Assembly (NCBI GenBank): GCA_016210825.1
Contig: JACQTM010000286.1
Coordinates: 1 to 5,286 of the forward strand
Source: Hyphomicrobiales bacterium
GTDB taxonomy: Bacteria; Pseudomonadota; Alphaproteobacteria; Rhizobiales; Xanthobacteraceae
DNA length: 5,286 nucleotides
Direction of reading: 5' to 3'
Of the stretch, positions 1 through 5,286 are shown piece after piece. Each line of letters opens with the position of its first letter. Positions within the stretch are counted from its first letter, which is position 1. The notes below the pieces were generated by a model that was given only the letters and a program-made list of their open reading frames with translations, did not search any database and was not told the DNA's origin. Position numbers and translations under genes: made by a program.

Positions 1-831
1 GAATTTATGCGCCGCGCGTTGGTCGGCGTCGGCGCGCTCGCGCTCGGCGCGAGCCCGATCGGCGTTTTTCTCATGTTGCGGCGAATGAGCCTTGTCGGCG
101 ACGCCATGGCGCACGCCATCTTGCCGGGTGCGGCTATCGGTTTCCTCGTGTCAGGCTTGAGCCTCTTGGCGATGAGCGCAGGGGGAATGATCGCGGGCTT
201 CGTCATCGCGCTTCTGGCCGGGCTCGTGGCGCGGACGACGGAACTCAAGGAAGACGCCGCCCTCGCCGTCTTCTTTCTGATCTCGCTTGCACTCGGCGTC
301 ACCATCGTCTCGATGAAAGGCACGAACATCGATCTTCTGCATTTCTTATTCGGGAATGTGCTGGCGCTCGACGATCAGACCTTACTCTTTATCGTCGCCA
401 GCGCCACCGTAACCCTGATCACGCTCGCCTTGATCTATCGGCCGCTCGTGATCGAATGCGTCGATCCGGGTTTTTTGCGATCGGTAAGTCGAGCCGGCGC
501 GCCCGTGCATCTCGCCTTTCTCGCGCTTGTCGTAATCAATTTAGTCAGTGGCTTCCAGGCACTCGGAACGCTGCTGTCCGTCGGCATCATGATGGTTCCT
601 GCGGCGACGGGACGTTTCTGGGCACGCGACATCACGATGATGATCGTGATTGCCGTAGCAAGCGGCGTATTCGCCGGCTATCTCGGCCTCGTACTTTCGT
701 TCCATGTCGGCATTCCGTCTGGGCCTGCGGTGATCCTCGTCGCCGGAGTTTTCTACGCGCTGTCGCTGGCTTTCGGCAGCGTCGGCGGGCTCGTGCGTCA
801 GCTGTTTCCCGGACGTCATCTCGAAGCGTAA
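1..831 (+). CDS. znuB: Metal (probably zinc) ABC transporter permease, ABC-3 family; 5' end probably cut by the window edge
   Basis: This is the inner-membrane channel subunit of a ZnuABC/MntABC/TroABCD-type importer. It takes divalent metal from the periplasmic binding protein and works with an ATPase not in the window. Counting from the ATG at position 7, 274 residues are visible, with about seven hydrophobic segments (roughly 5-24, 38-75, 84-103, 125-144, 167-190, 209-230 and 236-257). Family hallmarks are MLRRMSLVGDAMAHAILPG (23-41), the G-LLS-GIMMVPAATGRFW stretch (187-205) and SFHVGIPSGPAVIL (231-244). Family members usually have about 15-20 more residues before this point, and the frame is open through the first two codons (Glu-Phe). 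The ATG at 7 is therefore likely internal and the real start upstream. The gene ends 20 bp before the binding-protein gene, so they are probably co-transcribed. Zinc rather than manganese is inferred from neighbours; the symbol is by family resemblance. Confidence 0.9.
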   Translation, partial: EFMRRALVGVGALALGASPIGVFLMLRRMSLVGDAMAHAILPGAAIGFLVSGLSLLAMSAGGMIAGFVIALLAGLVARTTELKEDAALAVFFLISLALGVTIVSMKGTNIDLLHFLFGNVLALDDQTLLFIVASATVTLITLALIYRPLVIECVDPGFLRSVSRAGAPVHLAFLALVVINLVSGFQALGTLLSVGIMMVPAATGRFWARDITMMIVIAVASGVFAGYLGLVLSFHVGIPSGPAVILVAGVFYALSLAFGSVGGLVRQLFPGRHLEA

Positions 832-838
832 TTCATCC

Positions 839-846
839 AAGGGAAG
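839..846 (+). promoter_or_regulatory. Ribosome binding site of the metal-binding protein gene
   Basis: The purine run AAGGGAAG ends 5 nt before the ATG at 852. It fixes that ATG as the start, which is directly followed by a clean signal peptide. The same frame stays open upstream to 456, but that extension lies across the permease gene and has no such signal. Confidence 0.7.
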
Positions 847-851
847 CCATT

Positions 852-1745
852 ATGTTCGACAAACGACATGCAATCGCAGCGCTCGCATTGGTGGCGTTCC
901 TCTGCGGTGGCCCCGCGTTGGCGCAAGAAAAAGTCTATGTCGTCGCCACGTTCTCGATCATTGCCGACTTCGTGAAAAATGTCGGCGGCGACCGGATTTC
1001 GGTATCGAGCCTCGTCGGTCCAGGCGGAGATGCTCATGTTTATGCACCGTCGCCTGCCGACGCCCAGAAGCTTTCCGAAGCCAAGGTCATCTTCATGAAC
1101 GGCTTGGGTTTCGAAGGCTGGATGACGCGGCTGGTCAAGGCGTCGGGCTCCAAGGCGTTGACGGTCGTAGCCACGAAAGGCATCAAAACGCTCAAGATGC
1201 AGGAGCATGGTCATACGGAGACCGATCCCCATGCCTGGCAATCGATTGCCAACGCAAAGATCTATGTCGCCAATATTCGCGACGGGATGATCACCGCCGA
1301 TCCGGCCGGCAGGAGCGCCTATGAAGCCAATGCCACGGCGTATCTTGCCAAGCTCGACGCGCTAGAGAATGAGGTCAAGGCGGCGATCGCGAAGATTCCC
1401 TCGGACCGCCGCAAGATCATCACCACGCACGAGGCCTTCGGCTATTTCGCTGTCGCCTATGGCGTGCAGTTCATCGCGCCGCAGGGTGTCTCGACGGAAT
1501 CGGAAGCGTCCGCAAAGGACGTGGCCAAGATCATCATGCAGATCAAGAAACAGAAGATTCCGGCGGTGTTCATGGAGAACATCACCGATAAGCGGCTAAT
1601 CCAGCGCATCGCCAAGGAGGCCGGCGCCAAGACCGGGGGGACACTCTATTCCGATGCGCTGTCGGACGACAAAGGCCCGGCCGCGACGTACATCGACATG
1701 ATGCTCAATAACATCAAGCAATTCAGCGCGGCACTGATCAGCTAG
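852..1745 (+). CDS. znuA: Periplasmic metal (zinc/manganese) ABC transporter substrate-binding protein, ZnuA/TroA family
   Basis: A 297-residue cluster A-I (SBP_bac_9) binding protein that captures a divalent metal in the periplasm and hands it to the permease encoded just upstream. Residues 1-24 form a Sec signal peptide with likely cleavage after PALA-24. Cys18 is not in a lipobox, so a soluble periplasmic form is expected. Likely metal ligands are His62 (GGDAHVYAPSPAD), His127 (TDPHAWQS), His193 (TTHEAFGYF) and Asp268 (YSDALSD). A His in third position matches zinc-type ZnuA/TroA proteins, whereas manganese-type PsaA/MntC usually have Glu there. The long His-rich loop of classical ZnuA is nearly absent; only His119 and His121 precede the second ligand. 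A long helix around residues 155-182 connects the two lobes, as usual in this family. Length is normal. A terminator follows. Family is clear; metal identity is inferred. Confidence 0.93.
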   Translation: MFDKRHAIAALALVAFLCGGPALAQEKVYVVATFSIIADFVKNVGGDRISVSSLVGPGGDAHVYAPSPADAQKLSEAKVIFMNGLGFEGWMTRLVKASGSKALTVVATKGIKTLKMQEHGHTETDPHAWQSIANAKIYVANIRDGMITADPAGRSAYEANATAYLAKLDALENEVKAAIAKIPSDRRKIITTHEAFGYFAVAYGVQFIAPQGVSTESEASAKDVAKIIMQIKKQKIPAVFMENITDKRLIQRIAKEAGAKTGGTLYSDALSDDKGPAATYIDMMLNNIKQFSAALIS

Positions 1746-1769
1746 ATGCCGCCAATCGGCCGCGCGCGC

Positions 1770-1801
1770 CCTCCTTCCGCGTAGCGCGGAGGGAAGTTTT
1801 T
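1770..1801 (+). terminator. Rho-independent terminator after the transporter operon
   Basis: The arms 1772-1781 and 1785-1794 pair over ten base pairs (one T-G wobble) around a three-base TAG loop. One mismatch and a further C-G pair extend the base to 1770/1796, and five T follow at 1797-1801. It begins 25 bp after the binding-protein stop codon. It suggests that the GTPase gene downstream has its own promoter, though read-through is possible. Confidence 0.75.
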
Positions 1802-1827
1802 GTATTCAGGAGTTGGATGCTTATATT
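1800..1827 (+). promoter_or_regulatory. Weak candidate promoter of the GTPase gene
   Basis: TTGTAT (1800-1805) and TATATT (1822-1827) are 16 bp apart and could act as -35 and -10 boxes. This AT-rich patch is the only one between the terminator and the GTPase start, and it would give a leader of about 15 nt. The match is modest. I see no convincing Zur-type inverted repeat here, although COG0523 genes are often Zur-controlled. Confidence 0.25.
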
Positions 1828-1848
1828 CGCGCCAACCGGAGACCCTGA

Positions 1849-2871
1849 ATGTCCGAAAAAGTACCCGTCACCGTGCTCACCGGCTATCTCGGCGCCGGCA
1901 AAACCACTTTGCTCAACCGCATTCTCTCCGAACCGCATGGCAAGAAATTCGCCGTCATCGTCAACGAATTCGGCGAGATCGGCATTGACAACGACCTCGT
2001 GGTCAATGCCGACGAGGAAGTCTTCGAAATGAACAACGGCTGCGTGTGCTGCACGGTGCGCGGCGATCTCATCCGTATCATTGACGGACTGATGCGTCGC
2101 AAGGGCAAGTTCGACGCCATTATCGTCGAGACGACCGGTCTCGCCGATCCGGCGCCGGTGGCGCAGACTTTCTTTGTCGATGACGCGATCGGCGCCAAGA
2201 CAAAGCTCGATGCCGTGGTGACGGTCGCTGACGCCATGTGGTTGAAGGATCGGCTCAAGGACGCGCCCGAGACGAAAAATCAGATCGCCTTCGCCGATGT
2301 CATCTTGATCAATAAGACTGATCTCGTGAAACAGGATGATTTGCGCGAGATTGAAGCGCGCATCCGCGGTATCAATCCTTATGCCCGCTTACACCGTACT
2401 GAACGTTGCGCCATCGCGCTGCCCGAAGTGCTCGGCCGCAATGCTTTCGATCTCGAACGCATTCTCGATCTCGAACCGGACTTCTTGCTCGCCAATGATT
2501 ACGATCATCACCATCATGGTGATCATGATCACGAACATGCGCATCATCATCACAGGATGAAACATTATCACGACGAGGACATGCAATCGCTGGCGCTTTC
2601 GACCGACAAACCGCTCGATCCAGACAAATTTTTCCCCTGGGTGCAGAATCTGGTCGCGACCGAAGGACCGAGCATCTTGCGCTCCAAGGGAATCCTCGCT
2701 TTTAAGGACGATCCCGAGCGCTTTGTGTTCCAGGGCGTGCACATGATCCTCGACGGCGATCACCAACGCCCATGGCAGGATGGTGAGAAACGCGCGAGCC
2801 GAATCATCTTCATCGGCCGCAAACTGCCGGAGGAAAAGATCCGGCAGGGTTTCGATGCTTGCGTCGCGTGA
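1849..2871 (+). CDS. COG0523/CobW-family GTPase with His-rich linker, probable zinc metallochaperone
   Basis: A 340-residue cytoplasmic G3E GTPase of the CobW/YjiA/ZNG1 group, whose members bind zinc or other metals and are thought to deliver them to client enzymes in a GTP-dependent way. The N-terminal GTPase domain has a Walker A loop GYLGAGKTT (12-20), NEFGEIGID (39-47), the family-defining metal-binding CVCC (65-68), ETTGLADP (94-101) and the guanine-specificity motif NKTD (155-158). A linker at 220-241 holds 13 His in 22 residues, mixed with Asp and Glu. The CobW_C domain follows from about 245 to the end, with RSKGIL (278-283) and the FQGVHM stretch (294-299). A CGGAGA ribosome binding site (1837-1842) lies 6 nt before the ATG. 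Position next to a zinc-type transporter supports zinc over the cobalt role of true CobW, since no cobalamin genes are visible. The client protein is unknown. Confidence 0.92.
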   Translation: MSEKVPVTVLTGYLGAGKTTLLNRILSEPHGKKFAVIVNEFGEIGIDNDLVVNADEEVFEMNNGCVCCTVRGDLIRIIDGLMRRKGKFDAIIVETTGLADPAPVAQTFFVDDAIGAKTKLDAVVTVADAMWLKDRLKDAPETKNQIAFADVILINKTDLVKQDDLREIEARIRGINPYARLHRTERCAIALPEVLGRNAFDLERILDLEPDFLLANDYDHHHHGDHDHEHAHHHHRMKHYHDEDMQSLALSTDKPLDPDKFFPWVQNLVATEGPSILRSKGILAFKDDPERFVFQGVHMILDGDHQRPWQDGEKRASRIIFIGRKLPEEKIRQGFDACVA

Positions 2872-2880
2872 CGCCAGCGC

Positions 2881-2967
2881 GGTCACGCCCGGGCTTGACC
2901 CGGGCATCCATCGTAAAAAAGCTGTCTTTGGATTTTAATGGATTGCCGGGTCGGGCCCGGCAATGAC
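2881..2967. repeat. Intergenic palindromic repeat with two hairpins
   Basis: Two GC-rich hairpins flank an AT-rich middle of about 30 bp. The left has 7-bp arms at 2887-2893 and 2899-2905 around a CTTGA loop; the right has perfect 9-bp arms at 2942-2950 and 2956-2964 around a 5-base loop. The outer ends are also imperfect inverted copies (GTCA at 2882-2885, TGAC at 2964-2967). From memory, near-identical GCCCGGGCTTGACCCGGGC and GCCGGGTC..CCCGGCAATGAC elements are dispersed between genes in Bradyrhizobium-type genomes. No T-run follows either hairpin, so it is not a typical terminator, though it may protect the upstream mRNA end. Confidence 0.75.
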
Positions 2968-2977
2968 AACACTCCAT

Positions 2978-3982
2978 ATGGCTGACGACCGCACCGACAC
3001 CCCCTCGATCGTCGAACGCATCCGGCCGGTGAGCGCCGGTGGCCCGGTGGTCGCCGTGCATTATCTAAAACAGGCCGCTGCGTTTGTTTTCGGAGAGGAA
3101 ACCGTGCTGCTGGTTTCACCCGACGGCAACGAACGCCGCGTCAATGTCCACACCGGTGCCATTCTTTCGGCAGCGAGCGACGGCGAGCGCCTCATTACGG
3201 GCGGTGACGACGGCAAGGTCGTCGCCGTCGACGCGGATGGCGGAACGACGACGATTGCCAGCGATGACAAGCGCCGCTGGATCGATCATGTCGCCGTGGG
3301 ACCGAACGGTGCCGTCGCCTGGTCGGCCGGCAAGACAGCTTATGCGCACGCTGGAAAAGGCGAGACTCGCGCACTCGACGTCGCGTCCACCGTCGGCGGA
3401 TTGACGTTTGCGCCGAAGGGCTTTCGGCTTGCTATCGCACATTACAATGGCGCGACTCTGTGGTTTCCGAATGTCCAGACTCCACCGGAGGTTCTTGACT
3501 GGAAGGGCTCGCATCTCGGCGTTTGGTTCAGCCCTGATGGCAAATACCTGATCACCACTATGCAGGAGCCAACCTTGCACGGCTGGCGGCTTGCCGACCG
3601 CCAGCACATGCGCATGTCGGGTTACGCCGCACGCGTGCGCTCCCTCGACTGGACCGCCAGTGGTGCCTTCCTCGCCAGTAGCGGCTCGGATCAGCTTATC
3701 CTCTGGCCGTTCGACACCAAGGACGGACCTACCGGAAAACCGCCAAAAATGCTCGCGCCGCAGAAAGCTGCGCTTGCTGTCGTCGCCTGCCATCCCAAGC
3801 AACCGGTTGTCGCGGCGGGTTATGCCGATGGCTTGACGCTGCTGGTGCGTATCGACGACGGCGCGGAAATCCTCGCCAAGCGCCCGGGCGCCGCGCCGGT
3901 TACAGCGCTTGCCTGGCGTGCTGACGGCGGCGCGCTCGCTTTCGGTTGCGAGGATGGAGAAGCAGGAATTTTGGATTTCTGA
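2978..3982 (+). CDS. WD40-repeat beta-propeller protein of unknown function
   Basis: A 334-residue protein built of degenerate WD40-like blades. Repeating patterns include GGDDGKVVAVDADG, GPNGAVAWSAGK, GLTFAPKGFRLAIAHYNG-TLWF, FSPDGKYLITTMQE--LHGW, LDWTASGAFLASSGSDQLILWPF, CHPKQPVVAAGYADGLTLLV and the final LAWRADGGALAFGCEDGEAGIL. Six or seven blades would fit the length. There is no signal peptide or membrane segment, so it is probably cytoplasmic. An in-frame ATG at 2963 would add five residues, but it lies in the right arm of the repeat hairpin; the ATG at 2978, giving MADDRTDTPS, is preferred. Neither start has a strong Shine-Dalgarno sequence. It lies 106 bp after the zinc GTPase gene, separated only by the repeat, and may be co-transcribed. 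WD40 proteins generally act as protein-binding platforms. I recall similar proteins in Bradyrhizobium relatives, but know no assigned role. Confidence 0.85.
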   Translation: MADDRTDTPSIVERIRPVSAGGPVVAVHYLKQAAAFVFGEETVLLVSPDGNERRVNVHTGAILSAASDGERLITGGDDGKVVAVDADGGTTTIASDDKRRWIDHVAVGPNGAVAWSAGKTAYAHAGKGETRALDVASTVGGLTFAPKGFRLAIAHYNGATLWFPNVQTPPEVLDWKGSHLGVWFSPDGKYLITTMQEPTLHGWRLADRQHMRMSGYAARVRSLDWTASGAFLASSGSDQLILWPFDTKDGPTGKPPKMLAPQKAALAVVACHPKQPVVAAGYADGLTLLVRIDDGAEILAKRPGAAPVTALAWRADGGALAFGCEDGEAGILDF

Positions 3983-4008
3983 ACGCCCGTTGCCGTTACG
4001 CCGCAATC

Positions 4009-4020
4009 CCGCCATGGCGG
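4009..4020. repeat. 12-bp perfect palindrome in the intergenic gap
   Basis: CCGCCATGGCGG reads the same on both strands and lies 26 bp after the WD40 gene stop. It has no loop and no following T-run, so it is a poor terminator. It may be a protein site or a chance feature of GC-rich DNA. Confidence 0.35.
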
Positions 4021-4054
4021 CAGGGGAACAATTCCGCGACACTTGAGGTTATTG

Positions 4055-4072
4055 ATCACCCGTGTGGGTGAT
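4055..4072 (+). promoter_or_regulatory. Hairpin or operator palindrome just upstream of the ribosome binding site
   Basis: ATCACCC (4055-4061) and GGGTGAT (4066-4072) pair perfectly around a GTGT loop, with a G-T wobble able to extend the base. Only three T follow. The stem ends 2 nt before the GGGAGG ribosome binding site at 4075-4080. It could be a weak terminator of the WD40 gene, a repressor site, or a leader hairpin that affects translation of the next gene. The sequence alone does not decide. Confidence 0.45.
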
Positions 4073-4074
4073 TT

Positions 4075-4080
4075 GGGAGG
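4075..4080 (+). promoter_or_regulatory. Strong Shine-Dalgarno site of the Trp-rich protein gene
   Basis: GGGAGG lies 8 nt before the ATG at 4089. It supports this start over the overlapping GTG at 4091 in another frame, because the ATG frame opens with a signal peptide and stays open for the remaining 1198 bases of the window. Confidence 0.75.
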
Positions 4081-4088
4081 TTAATACC

Positions 4089-5286
4089 ATGTGCACTCTT
4101 CGCCGACTGCGATCGTTTGCGATCGCGGCGGCAGTCGCCACGTGCAGCCTGCCGGCGGCCGTGGATTTACCGACCTCGCCGGCATTCGCGCAACCCGCAT
4201 CCATCGATTTCCGCGACGAACTCGCCCCTTACGGCAGCTGGGTGCAACACCCGCGCTGGGGCGAGGTATGGGTGCCATCGCGGCGGCCGCCGGATTGGCG
4301 GCCCTATCTCGTCGGCCATTGGGTCTACACCGAGGAATGGGGCTGGTACTGGGCCGCCGAAGAGGAAGAAGAGCTGTGGGGCTGGATCACTTATCACTAT
4401 GGCAGGTGGGTGTTCGATCCGAATCTCGGATGGATTTGGATTCCCGGCGATGAGTGGGCGCCGGCTTGGGTGACGTGGCGTCACGGCGACGATTTCGTCG
4501 GTTGGGCGGCACTCCCGCCCGAGGAGTTGTTCGACGAGGACTACAACGAACCGCAGCCTTGGCTCTTTGTACGTTACGTTGATTTTGTGGCGCCCCGCGA
4601 GGTTTGGCGCCACGTGGTGCCGCGACAGCGCGTCGTCTTCTATATCCAGCGCAGCAACCTCGTGAATCGGACCTACGCGATGCGCAACGCGCGTTTCGCG
4701 GTCAATCCCGGCATGCCGCCGGCTTTCGTGGCCCGAGCCGTCGGCCGGCCGCTGCGGACCTTCGCGGTGCAGCCGCGCGTGCTTGCTGGGACGGCACAAA
4801 TCAACGGCGCGGTCGTGGTACGTCCTGGCGAGCGCCGACGCGACGGCGACATCCGGCGTCAAGACCGGCGTCAAGAGCAGATTACGATTAGGCAGACGTC
4901 AACCACCATCGCGCCCGCAGCCACGATCGCGCCACCGGAACCGTTGAAGAAAGGCGAAGGTGGCCGGCTCGGCGAACGCCCGCCGCGCGCCGCGCAGGGC
5001 GTTCAGCCTGGCGCTGCCGGCACGACGCAACAGCAACAACAGCAACAACAGATTCCGCCGGGGCAGCAACAGCAGCAGCAGGGCAGCGTACCGCCGCTGC
5101 AACAGCAACAGCGCATCGGGCCGCCGCCGGGATTGCAACAGCAGCAACAGCAGCAACAGCAGCAGGGCAGTGTGCCGCCGTCGCAACAACGACAGCGCAT
5201 CGGGCCGCCGCCGGGATTGCAACAGCAACAACAGCAGCAGCAGCAGGGTAGTGTGCCGCCGCCGCAACAGCAGCAGCGCATCGGGC
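4089..5286 (+). CDS. Exported Trp-rich protein resembling DUF6600, with C-terminal polyglutamine repeats; 3' end cut by the window edge
   Basis: 399 codons are visible with no stop. Residues 1-34 look like a Sec signal peptide (LRRLRSFAIAAAVAT, then cleavage after AFA-34). Cys19 follows VAT, which is not a canonical lipobox. Residues 45-143 are strikingly rich in tryptophan (17 Trp between 51 and 139), with YGSWV, RWGEVWVP, DWRPYLVGHWVY, WGWYW, HYGRWVFDPNLGWIWIP and VGWAALPP. I associate this pattern with the DUF6600 family of exported proteins of unknown function. Five consecutive Glu (91-95) lie inside it. Residues 155-250 are less biased and include NPGMPPAFVARAVGRP and QPRVLAGTAQINGAVVV. 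From about 250 the chain is polar and likely disordered, and from 314 it is Gln/Pro tandem repeats. A periplasmic or cell-surface role is inferred; no function is known to me. Confidence 0.85.
   Translation, partial: MCTLRRLRSFAIAAAVATCSLPAAVDLPTSPAFAQPASIDFRDELAPYGSWVQHPRWGEVWVPSRRPPDWRPYLVGHWVYTEEWGWYWAAEEEEELWGWITYHYGRWVFDPNLGWIWIPGDEWAPAWVTWRHGDDFVGWAALPPEELFDEDYNEPQPWLFVRYVDFVAPREVWRHVVPRQRVVFYIQRSNLVNRTYAMRNARFAVNPGMPPAFVARAVGRPLRTFAVQPRVLAGTAQINGAVVVRPGERRRDGDIRRQDRRQEQITIRQTSTTIAPAATIAPPEPLKKGEGGRLGERPPRAAQGVQPGAAGTTQQQQQQQQIPPGQQQQQQGSVPPLQQQQRIGPPPGLQQQQQQQQQQGSVPPSQQRQRIGPPPGLQQQQQQQQQGSVPPPQQQQRIG
5028..5286 (+). repeat. In-frame CAA/CAG-rich tandem repeats encoding Gln tracts and RIGPPPGL...GSVPP units
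   Basis: An eight-Gln tract (5028-5051) and a degenerate unit (5052-5111, IPPG, six Gln, GSVPPLQQQQ) lead into full units. Unit one is 84 bp (5112-5195, ten Gln in the main tract), unit two is 81 bp (5196-5276, nine Gln), and a third starts at 5277 and is cut by the window end. Each full unit reads RIGPPPGL, a Gln tract, GSVPP, then a short Gln-rich end. Units one and two share their first 32 bases exactly, which suggests recent duplication. All length changes are multiples of three, so the frame is kept. Confidence 0.9.

Noticed and set aside
456..851. A 132-codon upstream extension of the metal-binding protein frame
   Set aside because: It overlaps the permease gene in another frame, has an Arg-rich composition typical of a shadow frame, and would bury the signal peptide and ribosome binding site at 839-854.
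1802..1848. A Zur-type operator upstream of the GTPase gene
   Set aside because: Expected from the gene content, but I could not find a convincing inverted repeat in this stretch, only a modest AT-rich patch.
2881..2967. The double-hairpin repeat as a CRISPR unit, small RNA gene or terminator
   Set aside because: There is only one copy in the window with no spacers. Neither hairpin is followed by a T-run, and its form fits a dispersed intergenic palindromic element better.
3116..4042. A 308-codon open frame on the minus strand
   Set aside because: It lies antisense to the WD40 gene, whose product shows clear blade patterns. The antisense product has no recognisable domain, and its length is expected from GC-rich codon bias.
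4091..4473. Short plus-strand frames starting at 4091 and 4117
   Set aside because: Both overlap the ATG frame at 4089 that carries the signal peptide and Trp-rich domain. Their products are Arg/Gly/Ser-rich shadow sequences.
4167..4874. A 235-codon minus-strand open frame
   Set aside because: It is antisense to the Trp-rich protein gene, which has a strong ribosome binding site, signal peptide and family-like motifs. The antisense product resembles nothing.
4899..5281. Minus-strand frames encoding polyleucine and polycysteine
   Set aside because: They are reverse readings of the CAA/CAG repeat. Homopolymer Leu and Cys runs of this kind are not credible proteins and have no ribosome binding site support.

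Overview
The window looks like part of a chromosome from an alphaproteobacterium of the Hyphomicrobiales (Rhizobiales), probably near the Bradyrhizobium/Rhodopseudomonas/Afipia group. This rests on the GC-rich coding style, a GC-rich double-hairpin intergenic repeat of a type I recall as common in those genomes, and proteins that resemble families I recall from them. No similarity search was possible, so the taxonomy is an inference. All recognised genes are on the + strand. I see no tRNA, rRNA, CRISPR array, insertion sequence or phage gene.

Layout: (1) 1-831, a metal ABC transporter permease of the ZnuB/MntB/TroC (ABC-3) family, probably cut at its 5' end by the window edge. (2) 852-1745, its periplasmic metal-binding protein (ZnuA/TroA family), 20 bp downstream and with a good ribosome binding site. 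(3) A hairpin plus T-run at 1770-1801 that looks like a Rho-independent terminator. (4) 1849-2871, a COG0523/CobW-type GTPase with a CxCC motif and a strongly His-rich linker, of the zinc-chaperone type. (5) 2881-2967, an intergenic repeat made of two near-perfect hairpins. (6) 2978-3982, a WD40-type beta-propeller protein with no signal peptide. (7) 3983-4088, an intergenic gap with two palindromes, one lying directly against the next gene's Shine-Dalgarno sequence. (8) 4089 to the window end, a secreted Trp-rich protein resembling DUF6600. It runs off the edge inside a tandemly repeated polyglutamine/proline region.

The first three complete or partial proteins fit one theme: divalent metal, most likely zinc, uptake across the inner membrane followed by handling in the cytoplasm. 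The ATPase subunit and any Zur/Fur-type regulator would lie upstream of the window. The WD40 protein is next to the GTPase and may belong to the same theme, but nothing in its sequence proves this. The Trp-rich protein seems to be a separate unit with an envelope role that I cannot name.

The least understood parts are the WD40 neighbour of the zinc GTPase and the Trp-rich/polyQ exported protein. I did not find a clear new multi-gene system.
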